A DNA stretch of 14,222 nucleotides from assembly GCA_003503945.1 (NCBI GenBank), contig DOCD01000162.1, positions 1-14,222 of the forward strand, read 5' to 3'. The position numbers and the translations under genes are program-made. Source of the stretch: Clostridiales bacterium (GTDB taxonomy: Bacteria; Bacillota; Clostridia; Christensenellales; Borkfalkiaceae). Position 1 is the stretch's first letter, and each line of letters starts with the position of its first letter. Below the pieces are notes generated by a model that worked only from the letters and a program-made list of their open reading frames with translations, did no database searches and had not been told where the DNA came from. Positions 6,177-14,200 of this stretch are shown here, one piece after another.

Positions 6177-6262
6177 TGCTTATTTCAAGGGACTTAAAAT
6201 CCTTTGACATAGAAACAACTGAATAAATATACATAAAAGTGCTAAAAATGATGCTACTGTGG
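6177..6262. other. Probable right junction of the mobile element with host DNA
   Basis: Left of here is a complete operon with its terminator. Right of here a glycosidase frame continues from nowhere: the last in-frame stop is TGA at 6220-6222, and recognisable GH43 sequence starts at about 6262. The crossover is therefore probably between about 6223 and 6262. The matching junction and the missing 5' half should lie left of the window. Confidence 0.5.
6204..6233 (+). promoter_or_regulatory. Outward-facing promoter at the element's right edge
   Basis: A perfect TTGACA (6204-6209) is followed after 18 bp by TATACA (6228-6233). It lies after the toxin-antitoxin terminator and reads toward the truncated glycosidase and the two lipoprotein genes. 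The -10 box is only 4 of 6 to consensus. Confidence 0.5.
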
Positions 6263-7152
6263 CGGAATACCATAAGGACAAAAACGGTGAAGACAGATAT
6301 TTTTTCACGTTCTCATGCAACGACTTTACCACAAGCAACTATCAGGTAGGAATGGCGGTATCGGATAAACCCGAAGGTCCGTTCCGTAAACTTACCGAAG
6401 CTGAGGGCGGACTCTTGTTATGTTCATCTACGACGGAATCGGAAACGATTTCGGGCGCGGGACATCACTCGTTCGTAACATTCGGCGACCAACTTTTTAT
6501 CGCCTACCATCGTCATAAAGATTACATTGAGGGCGGTGACGCAAGATATACCGCAATCGACGAGGTTAAGTTTATTACGATAGACGGCGAAGACGGCGAA
6601 ATGGAAGTGCCTTATGTGAACGGTCCTACCGACAGTATGCAACCGTTACCGGAAGCATACAGCGGATATAAAAACGTAGCAGACAAAGCTACGGTTACAT
6701 GTACAGACGAAACGGCGGACACAAAATGGTTGAAAGACGGACTTTTATCGGTACATAAGGTTGCCGACGAAGAGTTCATGGATTATGTTCGGGAAACGTA
6801 TATAAGCAAAACATCGACGTTTACGTTTGATTTCGCGGAGGAAACGAATATACGTGCGGTAATGATTTACAATTCGGCGTTTGAAAAGTCGATTTTCCTG
6901 AATATTCCCAGAATAGAGTTTACTCTTGAGGACAATTCTGTACGCGTTATCAGAGACGTGAAGTTCGACGTCGAGCAATACTGCACTATGGGCGGCGAAT
7001 ACGGAAATATTGTAAGATACGTCAAGTCTGGTTCTGCGGCGTTTGCGGAGTTTTACGACATAAGCGTAAAGTCGGTTAAAATTACCGTGGAAGTTCCCGA
7101 AGGGCAGGAGAGCGTAGGTATTTCCGAAATAAAAGTTTTAGGCAAGGCGTAA
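6259..7152 (+). CDS. GH43-type glycosidase, N-terminal half missing (probable pseudogene)
   Basis: The remaining 297 codons begin inside a five-bladed GH43 beta-propeller. DRYFFTFSCND, then YQVGMAVSDKPEGPF, and later GAGHHSFVTFGDQLFIAYHR match the later blades of arabinosidase/xylosidase-like GH43 enzymes. From about residue 135 a second domain follows (NVADKATVTCTDE... to SVGISEIKVLG) that looks like a discoidin (F5/8 type C) galactose-binding fold. A complete enzyme would have about 250-300 more residues, a signal sequence, the catalytic aspartates and the acid glutamate; none is here. The GTG at 6259 has no ribosome site, so the fragment may not be translated. The frame is otherwise intact, which suggests a recent break. 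The stop overlaps the ribosome site of the next gene. Confidence 0.78.
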   Translation: MAEYHKDKNGEDRYFFTFSCNDFTTSNYQVGMAVSDKPEGPFRKLTEAEGGLLLCSSTTESETISGAGHHSFVTFGDQLFIAYHRHKDYIEGGDARYTAIDEVKFITIDGEDGEMEVPYVNGPTDSMQPLPEAYSGYKNVADKATVTCTDETADTKWLKDGLLSVHKVADEEFMDYVRETYISKTSTFTFDFAEETNIRAVMIYNSAFEKSIFLNIPRIEFTLEDNSVRVIRDVKFDVEQYCTMGGEYGNIVRYVKSGSAAFAEFYDISVKSVKITVEVPEGQESVGISEIKVLGKA

Positions 7153-7165
7153 GGAGGAGAGATAA

Positions 7166-8239
7166 ATGAAAAAAATTATTAAAGCAACGTTTGCGCTATG
7201 TACGGTTGCAATACTCGCGGCAAGTTTAGCGGGCTGTTCCGGCAAGGTAAACATTATCGAGGATCCTAACCCTTATACTTTTGTAAATAAGGGGCGCCCC
7301 GTTGCCGAATATGACGACGGAATGACGATTGACGGCAAGCTCGACGAAGCGTGCTGGACGTCAGAAGAACAGCGTTGGCTGTACGGCGTGGATAAACTAA
7401 ACGAAAATGCAGAACAGTTTGCGGAAATCGCGTGTACGGCGTTTTACGGCGAAAAGGGAATATTTTTTGGGCTTAAAGTAGAAGAGACGGGCAATCGCAT
7501 TTGGGTAAACCATACCGCGGGGCGCGACGGCGGACATATAAACAGCGCGGTAGATATGTATTTCGGTCCTGTTTTGGCTGATAAAAACGCAGCGTCCGGT
7601 CAGACTTTCGAATTCAGCTTCGTTGCGGACGGACAATACGTGTCCCGCATCAATCAGGCAGGTCTTGTAGAAATACTTACGTCTTACGACAAATTACCTG
7701 TAGTAGCAACGCAGACAATAGGCGGCGAGGTCAATACGCCGGAATGTACGGGATATGTGGTTGAAGCGTTCTTCCCTTATGTGTTTCTTGAATTTGCCGG
7801 GTGGGAAATACCCGAAGATAAATCGGAAATGGTGATAGGCATAAATCCCGTTCATATCTTCTCTTTCAGTTATAACGGAGAGTTGGATAGGGTTGACCGC
7901 TTATGGTCTAACTGGGCGCCTAATTACGGCATTGCGGGTGATTGGCTTACGCCTCATACTTATTTTCATTTCGGACAAAAAGGGCTTTTATCCTACGACT
8001 ATACCGTAACTTACGGAGGAACGGGCAAAGGCACCGTAAAGGAAAAGAACGGTATGCCCTGCATATTGCAGCAGGCGGACGCCACCTTTGAGATAGACGC
8101 CATAAACGGCGCGGATATAACGAAACTCACTGTAAACGGCGTAAGCTATCTGGACGATTTGAATTATACCGGAGCCAGAGCAACGTTTACCGTAAACAAC
8201 CCGACGGAAGATATCGAAATTGAAATTGATTTCGATTAA
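7166..8239 (+). CDS. Lipoprotein with CBM9-like glycan-binding domain and C-terminal InlB-type repeat
   Basis: A 357-aa surface lipoprotein. The signal peptide ends in the lipobox LAGC with Cys24 as the lipid anchor. Residues about 46-272 resemble carbohydrate-binding family 9 / DOMON-like domains: the opening DGKLDEACW (56-64) is their hallmark, followed by beta-strands such as GIFFGLKVEE and a VDMYFGP stretch. Residues about 277-357 form a divergent InlB B-repeat-like domain (YTVTYGGTGKGTV ... ITKLTVNGVSY ... DIEIEIDF) of the kind found four times in the next gene. A strong AAGGAGG at 7151-7157 overlaps the stop of the GH43 fragment, and the next gene begins 45 bp later without a visible promoter. 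It probably binds plant or host polysaccharide at the cell surface; no catalytic domain is seen. Confidence 0.8.
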   Translation: MKKIIKATFALCTVAILAASLAGCSGKVNIIEDPNPYTFVNKGRPVAEYDDGMTIDGKLDEACWTSEEQRWLYGVDKLNENAEQFAEIACTAFYGEKGIFFGLKVEETGNRIWVNHTAGRDGGHINSAVDMYFGPVLADKNAASGQTFEFSFVADGQYVSRINQAGLVEILTSYDKLPVVATQTIGGEVNTPECTGYVVEAFFPYVFLEFAGWEIPEDKSEMVIGINPVHIFSFSYNGELDRVDRLWSNWAPNYGIAGDWLTPHTYFHFGQKGLLSYDYTVTYGGTGKGTVKEKNGMPCILQQADATFEIDAINGADITKLTVNGVSYLDDLNYTGARATFTVNNPTEDIEIEIDFD

Positions 8240-8284
8240 TGTACAATAAATCCGTGGAAAACGAAAAAAGGTAAGGAGCAGGAA

Positions 8285-11200
8285 ATGAAAAGAAAATCCA
8301 AAAAAATCTTATCACTTAGTATATTGTGTTCAGTTACGGTTATGTGCGGTTCGGTTGGAATACTGTCCGCCTGCAACGAACACGTGCATCATTACGAATG
8401 GAAGTATGAAGAGGGCGGCACCGAGCATTGGAAAGAATGTCCGGACGACGGCGTGGAAGAAGAGGGTTCGCGCGGAGAGCATATTTTTATCGCAGGCGAG
8501 TGCGAATGCGGCGCAACGGAGACTGTTGCGGAAAAGAAATACGGTAAAGCTCACGGACAGGTAAAACTGCGCGGAATCGGCGGTAAATACGAGTATGATT
8601 TCAGCGACGTTACCGTAGATATGGGTGACGAAGTTGATCCGGATTTTGATACGGAAACCGGCGAACTTAATATTGAAAATATAGAAGCCGGCAAAATTCA
8701 TACCTTAACGATTTCCAAACCCGATTATCAGCCGTACGTGGTTTCGGTTTTGGTCGAAGAGGACGACGACGTTGAAATCGGCGGCAGCCGAGGCATGGTG
8801 TTACAGCGTGACTCGTTTGATACCACTGTGAATTGGGGAAATTACAATTTAAGCAAAGCAAACGACGAAACGGGCGAAATAAGCGTGACGAACCGACACT
8901 TTATGGTGCTGACTAAAGACAATTATGACGAAGTTGCGTTTACACTTAATCTTAACGGCTTTAAAAGACCGGGCGGCGGCATAAAACAGGGGCTGCCCCT
9001 TGTCGGCGACGACGGAAGTACCATTGAACAGGGTATAGCGATAGCGTTTGGTAAAGACGTGCTTACCGTCCGAATGGTCGGTAAAAATAAAGTTGCGTTA
9101 TGGAATACCTGGCTTGCGGGCGAGTGGAAGGGCGGCAACGCGCTTTCGGGGTCGCAGGAAAAGGAACTGTACGCCTTTAAAAACGGCGAACAGTATTTGA
9201 AGGACTTTGACGCGAATAATCTTGCGCTTACGGTGCATAGAAAGGAAAACAGAATCACCGTCTTCCTTAACGGCACGTTTATCGGCGAAGGTGCCGTTGA
9301 CGAAAAATATAAAGACGTTCCATGTTCGGTAGGCGTTATCGGACATAACGCCGTTGACGATATTTCGTGGAAGCACTGGAATTTCACCGTCGACAGCGGA
9401 AATAAAGCGGTAACTTTAACCAATAACACTGCGACAGATGCTCACGGTACAATTACCGGTATACCTGAAAGCGTGAATTTCGGCGATAGAGTAACGCTTA
9501 CTGTAAACCCTGAGACCGATTATAAACTTTCAGCATTGCTTATAAACGGTGTAAACGTAATTAAAGATCTGCACGGCAATTCTTACAGCTTCGTCGTAAC
9601 TAAGGATACTACCGTAGAGGCGCAATTTGCAAAAATAGTGTACAGCTCCGTAAATGCAACCGTAAGCGGTAAGTCGTTCGGTAAAATAACCGCTCTGCCG
9701 CAGGGTACGGATGTTACTCTGACTTCTAACGGCTTTGACGATATTACGACGCAACTGGCGGCTGACGGGCTTAAAATAGACAGAATTTCCGCAGGCGTGT
9801 GGACAGTTAATATAGAAGGGTATCTGCCCGTCGAAATTACCGTTGCAGACGGCGCAGTGTACAATGCGGAAATCACGCTCGAACGCGACCCGTTTGATAC
9901 CACAGTTAACTGGGGCGAGTTCGAATTTGAAAAAGCCAACGAAGCAAAAGGTAACTTCGGAATATCAAACGATTGCTTCCTTATATTGTCCAACGAAAGG
10001 TATAACGACGTTGCCGTAACTATGTATCTGAACGGCACGCAGCCTTGGAACGGCAATTTGGAACAAGGTATAGCCATTGCTTTCGGCGGTACAGACGTGC
10101 TTACCGTCCGAATGGTCGGAAAAAACAAACTTGCTTTGTGGAATACGTGGCTTGCAACGAGCAACGATTGGGGAAAGGGCAACAACGCGCTGACAGGGTC
10201 GCAGGAAAACGGCGAAATGTATATTTTCGACGTTGACGGACCGTATCTTGAAGATTTCGAAGAGGGCAAGCTTGAGTTAACTGTATATAGAAAGGGCAAC
10301 GAGATTATCGTTTATCTTAACGGAAAGATGGTCGGACGCGGCACGGTGGACGAAAAGTACAGCGATGCAGAATGTTCGGTAGGCTTTGTAGGACTAAATA
10401 TGTCTAAGACAATGAAGTACTGGGATTTCACGGTCGAAACAGATAATCTGCCTGAAGTCCAGAAGTTTACCGTAACCGATATTACGGCTGACGATGCGCA
10501 CGGTACGCTCGCAGGCGTTCCTGAAGGAAAGCAGGATTTTGGCACGAGCGTAACTATAACAGTAACTCCCGAAACCGATTATAAACTTTCGGCGTTGCTT
10601 ATTAACGGCGTAGACGTATTAAAAGACATTGAAAACAACCAATACACTTTTACCGTAAAAGGCAACACAACGGTTGAAGCCCGTTTTGAAGAAATAATAT
10701 ACAGTTCCGTGAAGTCGATTGTGAACGGTAAATCGTTCGGCAAGACTGCCGCTTTGACTGTCGGCACGCAGGTCACGTTATCTCAAAACGGTCTGGAAGA
10801 TATTGTAAAAGCGATTACGGCGAACGGGCTTGAAATCGACAAGCTGTCCGCGGGAGTCTGGACGGTTAAGGTAGATGGCTATCTGAATACCGAAATTACC
10901 GTGATCGATGGCGCAGAATACAGCGACACAATAGTATTGGAACGCGATGCGTTCGATACCACCGTAAATTGGAACGACTACAACTTTGAAAAAGCTAACG
11001 AAGCGCTCGGTGAGTTCGGAACAAACAGCGATAATTTCCTTGTGTTGACTAATGAAACGTTCGATAAAGTCGCATTTACGATATATCTCAACGGTAAACC
11101 GACCGATAACGTTAAGGGGCAGCAAGGCATTGCGCTCGCATTCGGCAAACAAATAATAACCGTGCGTATGGTCGGCAAAGAAAAGCTGGCGATATGGAAT

Positions 11201-14200
11201 ACCTGGATTGCAACCGATCATTGGGGCGGCAGCGCAATAGACGGAAGTACGGAAAATGCCGATTTGTATAGTTTCAGTAGCGAAAGCGGTGCGGCATATC
11301 TCACGGCTTTTGACAAGGGCGAACTTAGGCTTACCGTATTAAGAAAAGGACATCAGATTTTCATCTATCTCAACGATAACTTTATCGGTAGCAGCTCGTT
11401 TGCGGAAAAATACGATACTGAAAAATGTTCGGTAGGTTTTATCGGACACAGTATGGAAAGTTCGTGGAAGTATTGGAAATTCAAGGTAGAGGACGAAATA
11501 CCCGAATTTACAGTTACAAACAACACGGCATCCGATGCCAACGGCAGTTTAACAATAACGGGCGTGACCGGCGGCAAAGCGGAATTCGGCGAAACTGTAA
11601 CGCTTACGCTTAGTCCTTCCGACGGTTACAAAATTTTAAAGCTTACAGTGGGCGGCGAAGATGTGACCGACCGCTTAAACGGCAGCGCATACAGCTTTGT
11701 AATAGGCAAAGATACCGAGGTGAAAGCAGAGTTTGCGCAAATCATTCCGGGTTCTGTTAACGCCGCGATAAAGGGTTTGTCGTTCGGCAAAACAACTAAT
11801 TTAGTCGGAAAGCAGGTAACGCTTTCTTCAAACGGCTTAGAAAACGTAACTACAACCGTTACCGAAGACGGAATTATTTCAATTGATTCGATACCCGCAG
11901 GCGTTTGGACGATCAGCGTAGAAGGTTATTTGCCCAAAAACATTACCGTGCTTGAAAACACAGCGTACAATACCGAATTAGTATTTGAGCGCGACGCATT
12001 CAACACTACGGTAAACTGGGGCAAGTTCAATTTCGATAAAGCAAATGCAGAAACGGGCGAATTCAGTGTGGCTAACGAATGTTTCCTTATACTGTCGAAC
12101 GAAACTTATGACGACGTTGGTGTAACTATGTATCTCAACGGAAATCAGCCTTGGAAAGACGACATAGAACAGGGTATTGCAATCGCGTTCGGGAAACAGG
12201 TCATAACAGTCCGTATGGTAGGTAAAAATAAGTTAGGGGTTCTCAATACTTGGATAACCGGTTTTTGGGACGGCAGCGGAGCAATCGAAGGAAGCACCGA
12301 AAATGCAGACCTGTATTATTTCAGTGGTGAAGTTGGTGAGGCATATCTCACGGCTTTTGACAAGGGCGAACTCAGGCTTACCGTATTGAGAAATGGACAT
12401 CGGATTTTTATTTATCTCAACGATAACTTTATCGGTAGCAGCTCGTTTGCGGAAAAATATGATACTGCACAATGCTCGATAGGTTTTGTCGGACACAATA
12501 TGGAAAAATCCGAAACCGAACCGAATAAGACGTGGAAATTTAAGGTTATCGACGTTCCCGTTGTTACCGTTGAAAACAAAACAGCCGAAAACGCAGGCGG
12601 GACTATTTCAATAACCACAGCTGACGTAAAAGTAGGCGATACGGTTACGATTACCGTTGCTCCCGATGATACTCATATTCTCGGCAGTCTTACGGTTTCG
12701 GGCGGGGTTACTCCCGTATTGCAATCGGATGGAACATATACTTTTATCGCAACGCAAAAACAGCACACCGTAACCGCAACGTTTACAGAGAAACCCGCTA
12801 CCGAGGTTGTAGCAGATATAACCGGTAAAAAGTTTGATAATTCTCCGGTAATCATTGCTAATGATACAGACATTGTATTTACTCCCGAAAGCGGCGCGCC
12901 CTTAACGCTTAAAGTTGTGGACGGGAAGGTAAAAGGCACACTTCTGCCGGGAACATATACGGTTACTGCGGACGGGTACTATGCAACGACCGTAACGGTT
13001 ACTGAAAGCTTTACCGTCGAAGAAACGATAACGCTTGAAAAGCTGATATTCGAAACAAACTCTATCAATCATAGCGATACTTACCTGCAAGGCGCGGCTA
13101 ATACAAATCCCGAAAAAGTAGTTGCCGACGCAAACGGTAAAATTTACGAGTGGTCGATTGACGAATTCGACGATGTTGCCGTTACGTTCACGTTTAAACG
13201 CATAGGCGGCGGTGTTCAGGGAATAGCAATGAATTTCGGCGGAAACGACAACAAATCGGTTATAGTCCGTTTTGAAAATATTATTAAAGACGGTATAGAT
13301 CAAGACCAGACGAAAGTGCAATGGTGCGGAATGCCTCACTGGGGAATGTCGAATATAAACGGCGACTGGGATTTCAGCGGTGACGGCGCAGGGGACGTTA
13401 CTCCGTTAAATAGCGATTTGTATGCGAACTACAAAGGCGCAGGCTTAAAACTTACGCTTGTGCGTAAGGGAGGATACGTTTACGCTCTTGTAGACGGTAA
13501 GCTGTATTCTTCGCAAAGAGTTTTTGACTATACAAACTGCAAGTTAAAGTTTGCGCTGTTTGTAGAGCAGGCTACGGCAGGTTATGAAATTCCCTTTGAA
13601 ATTACAACCGACGTTGATGCGGTTCTTGCAAGCGCAGGTTATACTCTCTCGGTATTTAACGGCTACAACGGCGAATGGACGAAAAGCGAAGGTAAACTTA
13701 CGGCAAAAGGCGATGATTGCTATGCTCAGTTTACTGCGCCCAACGGCACGGTAAAAGAGTCGGCGACTATTCATATCAGCAATCAAAACGGCGGAGATCA
13801 AGGGTTCGTATATCAGTTTGCGGACGGCAAATATCTCGGCGTGCGTTATCAGTACAACGAAGGCAACTATAAGGTTCAGTATTTCCCCGATCCTTCGTTC
13901 CTTACGCAACATTCTAACTCGTTGACAGGTGAGTGGGGATGGGAAGATTTGTATTTTATGTCGGAGGACGAGAAAACCGAATTTGACTCTAACGGATTTG
14001 ACCTTACTTTTATCCGCGACGGCAATACGTTATATACGCTGCTTGGCAATAAAGTTATCGGTACAAAAGAATTGGACACAAAATATGCGGATATGGGCGG
14101 CGCGATGTTTGTTACGATAACCAAAGCGGTGGGGGCGGAATTTACGTACAGCCACGCTTCCGGCGATGACGTGACCGTTCCCGAAAATTCGGGACAATAA
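8285..14200 (+). CDS. Giant modular lipoprotein with tandem LamG-like, InlB-like and regulatory-like domains
   Basis: A 1971-aa surface lipoprotein; the lipobox LSAC gives Cys30. Residues 33-79 are His/Cys-rich (HVHHYEW, HWKEC, CECG), a motif seen near the N-terminus of many clostridial surface proteins and able to bind metal. Residues about 88-174 are a carboxypeptidase-regulatory-like domain. Then come four tandem modules starting with RD-x-F-x-TTVNW at residues 175, 534, 887 and 1236. Each has a LamG-like beta-sandwich of about 190-200 aa (VRMVGKNK, LNGTFIG-type strands), an InlB B-repeat-like domain (about 376-451, 728-804, 1075-1153, 1427-1503) and a regulatory-like domain ending in AGVWT...GYL. 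Two divergent LamG-like domains (from about 1587 and 1783) end the protein. There is no LPXTG sortase signal, so anchoring is by lipid. AAGGAG lies 6 nt before the ATG. It is probably an adhesin or glycan-binding scaffold; no enzyme domain is evident. Confidence 0.85.
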   Translation: MKRKSKKILSLSILCSVTVMCGSVGILSACNEHVHHYEWKYEEGGTEHWKECPDDGVEEEGSRGEHIFIAGECECGATETVAEKKYGKAHGQVKLRGIGGKYEYDFSDVTVDMGDEVDPDFDTETGELNIENIEAGKIHTLTISKPDYQPYVVSVLVEEDDDVEIGGSRGMVLQRDSFDTTVNWGNYNLSKANDETGEISVTNRHFMVLTKDNYDEVAFTLNLNGFKRPGGGIKQGLPLVGDDGSTIEQGIAIAFGKDVLTVRMVGKNKVALWNTWLAGEWKGGNALSGSQEKELYAFKNGEQYLKDFDANNLALTVHRKENRITVFLNGTFIGEGAVDEKYKDVPCSVGVIGHNAVDDISWKHWNFTVDSGNKAVTLTNNTATDAHGTITGIPESVNFGDRVTLTVNPETDYKLSALLINGVNVIKDLHGNSYSFVVTKDTTVEAQFAKIVYSSVNATVSGKSFGKITALPQGTDVTLTSNGFDDITTQLAADGLKIDRISAGVWTVNIEGYLPVEITVADGAVYNAEITLERDPFDTTVNWGEFEFEKANEAKGNFGISNDCFLILSNERYNDVAVTMYLNGTQPWNGNLEQGIAIAFGGTDVLTVRMVGKNKLALWNTWLATSNDWGKGNNALTGSQENGEMYIFDVDGPYLEDFEEGKLELTVYRKGNEIIVYLNGKMVGRGTVDEKYSDAECSVGFVGLNMSKTMKYWDFTVETDNLPEVQKFTVTDITADDAHGTLAGVPEGKQDFGTSVTITVTPETDYKLSALLINGVDVLKDIENNQYTFTVKGNTTVEARFEEIIYSSVKSIVNGKSFGKTAALTVGTQVTLSQNGLEDIVKAITANGLEIDKLSAGVWTVKVDGYLNTEITVIDGAEYSDTIVLERDAFDTTVNWNDYNFEKANEALGEFGTNSDNFLVLTNETFDKVAFTIYLNGKPTDNVKGQQGIALAFGKQIITVRMVGKEKLAIWNTWIATDHWGGSAIDGSTENADLYSFSSESGAAYLTAFDKGELRLTVLRKGHQIFIYLNDNFIGSSSFAEKYDTEKCSVGFIGHSMESSWKYWKFKVEDEIPEFTVTNNTASDANGSLTITGVTGGKAEFGETVTLTLSPSDGYKILKLTVGGEDVTDRLNGSAYSFVIGKDTEVKAEFAQIIPGSVNAAIKGLSFGKTTNLVGKQVTLSSNGLENVTTTVTEDGIISIDSIPAGVWTISVEGYLPKNITVLENTAYNTELVFERDAFNTTVNWGKFNFDKANAETGEFSVANECFLILSNETYDDVGVTMYLNGNQPWKDDIEQGIAIAFGKQVITVRMVGKNKLGVLNTWITGFWDGSGAIEGSTENADLYYFSGEVGEAYLTAFDKGELRLTVLRNGHRIFIYLNDNFIGSSSFAEKYDTAQCSIGFVGHNMEKSETEPNKTWKFKVIDVPVVTVENKTAENAGGTISITTADVKVGDTVTITVAPDDTHILGSLTVSGGVTPVLQSDGTYTFIATQKQHTVTATFTEKPATEVVADITGKKFDNSPVIIANDTDIVFTPESGAPLTLKVVDGKVKGTLLPGTYTVTADGYYATTVTVTESFTVEETITLEKLIFETNSINHSDTYLQGAANTNPEKVVADANGKIYEWSIDEFDDVAVTFTFKRIGGGVQGIAMNFGGNDNKSVIVRFENIIKDGIDQDQTKVQWCGMPHWGMSNINGDWDFSGDGAGDVTPLNSDLYANYKGAGLKLTLVRKGGYVYALVDGKLYSSQRVFDYTNCKLKFALFVEQATAGYEIPFEITTDVDAVLASAGYTLSVFNGYNGEWTKSEGKLTAKGDDCYAQFTAPNGTVKESATIHISNQNGGDQGFVYQFADGKYLGVRYQYNEGNYKVQYFPDPSFLTQHSNSLTGEWGWEDLYFMSEDEKTEFDSNGFDLTFIRDGNTLYTLLGNKVIGTKELDTKYADMGGAMFVTITKAVGAEFTYSHASGDDVTVPENSGQ
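8807..9883 (+). repeat. Tandem module 1 of the giant lipoprotein (359 codons)
   Basis: The module runs from the first RDSFDTTVNW motif to the second. It contains a LamG-like domain with an extra loop (RPGGGIKQGLPLVGDDGS) not present in the other copies, then an InlB-like and a regulatory-like domain. Confidence 0.8.
9884..10942 (+). repeat. Tandem module 2 of the giant lipoprotein (353 codons)
   Basis: It starts with RDPFDTTVNW. Its LamG-like core is closest to module 1: both share nearly the same DNA around GACGTGCTTACCGTCCGAAT and the protein motif LWNTWLA. Its InlB-like part shares TDYKLSALLINGV with module 1. Confidence 0.8.
10943..11989 (+). repeat. Tandem module 3 of the giant lipoprotein (349 codons)
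   Basis: It starts with RDAFDTTVNW. The LamG-like part carries the TENADLY stretch and a 126-bp segment (11294-11419) almost identical to one in module 4. Confidence 0.8.
11990..13042 (+). repeat. Tandem module 4 of the giant lipoprotein (351 codons)
   Basis: It starts with RDAFNTTVNW. It shares the TENADLY stretch and the segment 12341-12466 with module 3. Its beginning (DDVGVTMYLNG, QPW) is closer to module 2. Its InlB-like and regulatory-like domains are the most diverged of the four. Confidence 0.78.

Larger units (their letters stand above)
1..6240. mobile_element. Right-hand part of a serine-recombinase integrative element (left end outside window)
   Basis: This is an inferred element. 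It holds two leftward resolvase-fold genes, a divergent pair of XRE regulators, a three-gene cargo operon and a toxin-antitoxin pair. It ends where a truncated glycosidase gene begins. The DNA is visibly more AT-rich than the block to its right. The right border is placed between the terminator ending at 6176 and about 6262, because the GH43 reading frame opens after a stop at 6220-6222 and lacks its 5' half. No relaxase, coupling ATPase, replication or transfer gene is seen here, so this is either a small mobilisable unit or one end of a larger element. The left border and both att sites are not visible. Confidence 0.6.

Noticed and set aside
6181..6262. A tRNA-Leu gene around the GGACTTAAAATCC motif
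   Set aside because: No acceptor stem, D-arm or T-loop sequence can be drawn on either side.
9583..10299. A 238-codon open frame on the minus strand, and other long antisense frames across 8330-14208
   Set aside because: They lie opposite the giant lipoprotein, mirror its repeated codon pattern, have no ribosome sites, and encode low-complexity sequence with no family features.
8807..13042. CRISPR-like or satellite array suggested by recurrent motifs
   Set aside because: The repeats are about 1 kb apart, diverged and in frame with one protein, so they are coding modules and not a DNA array.
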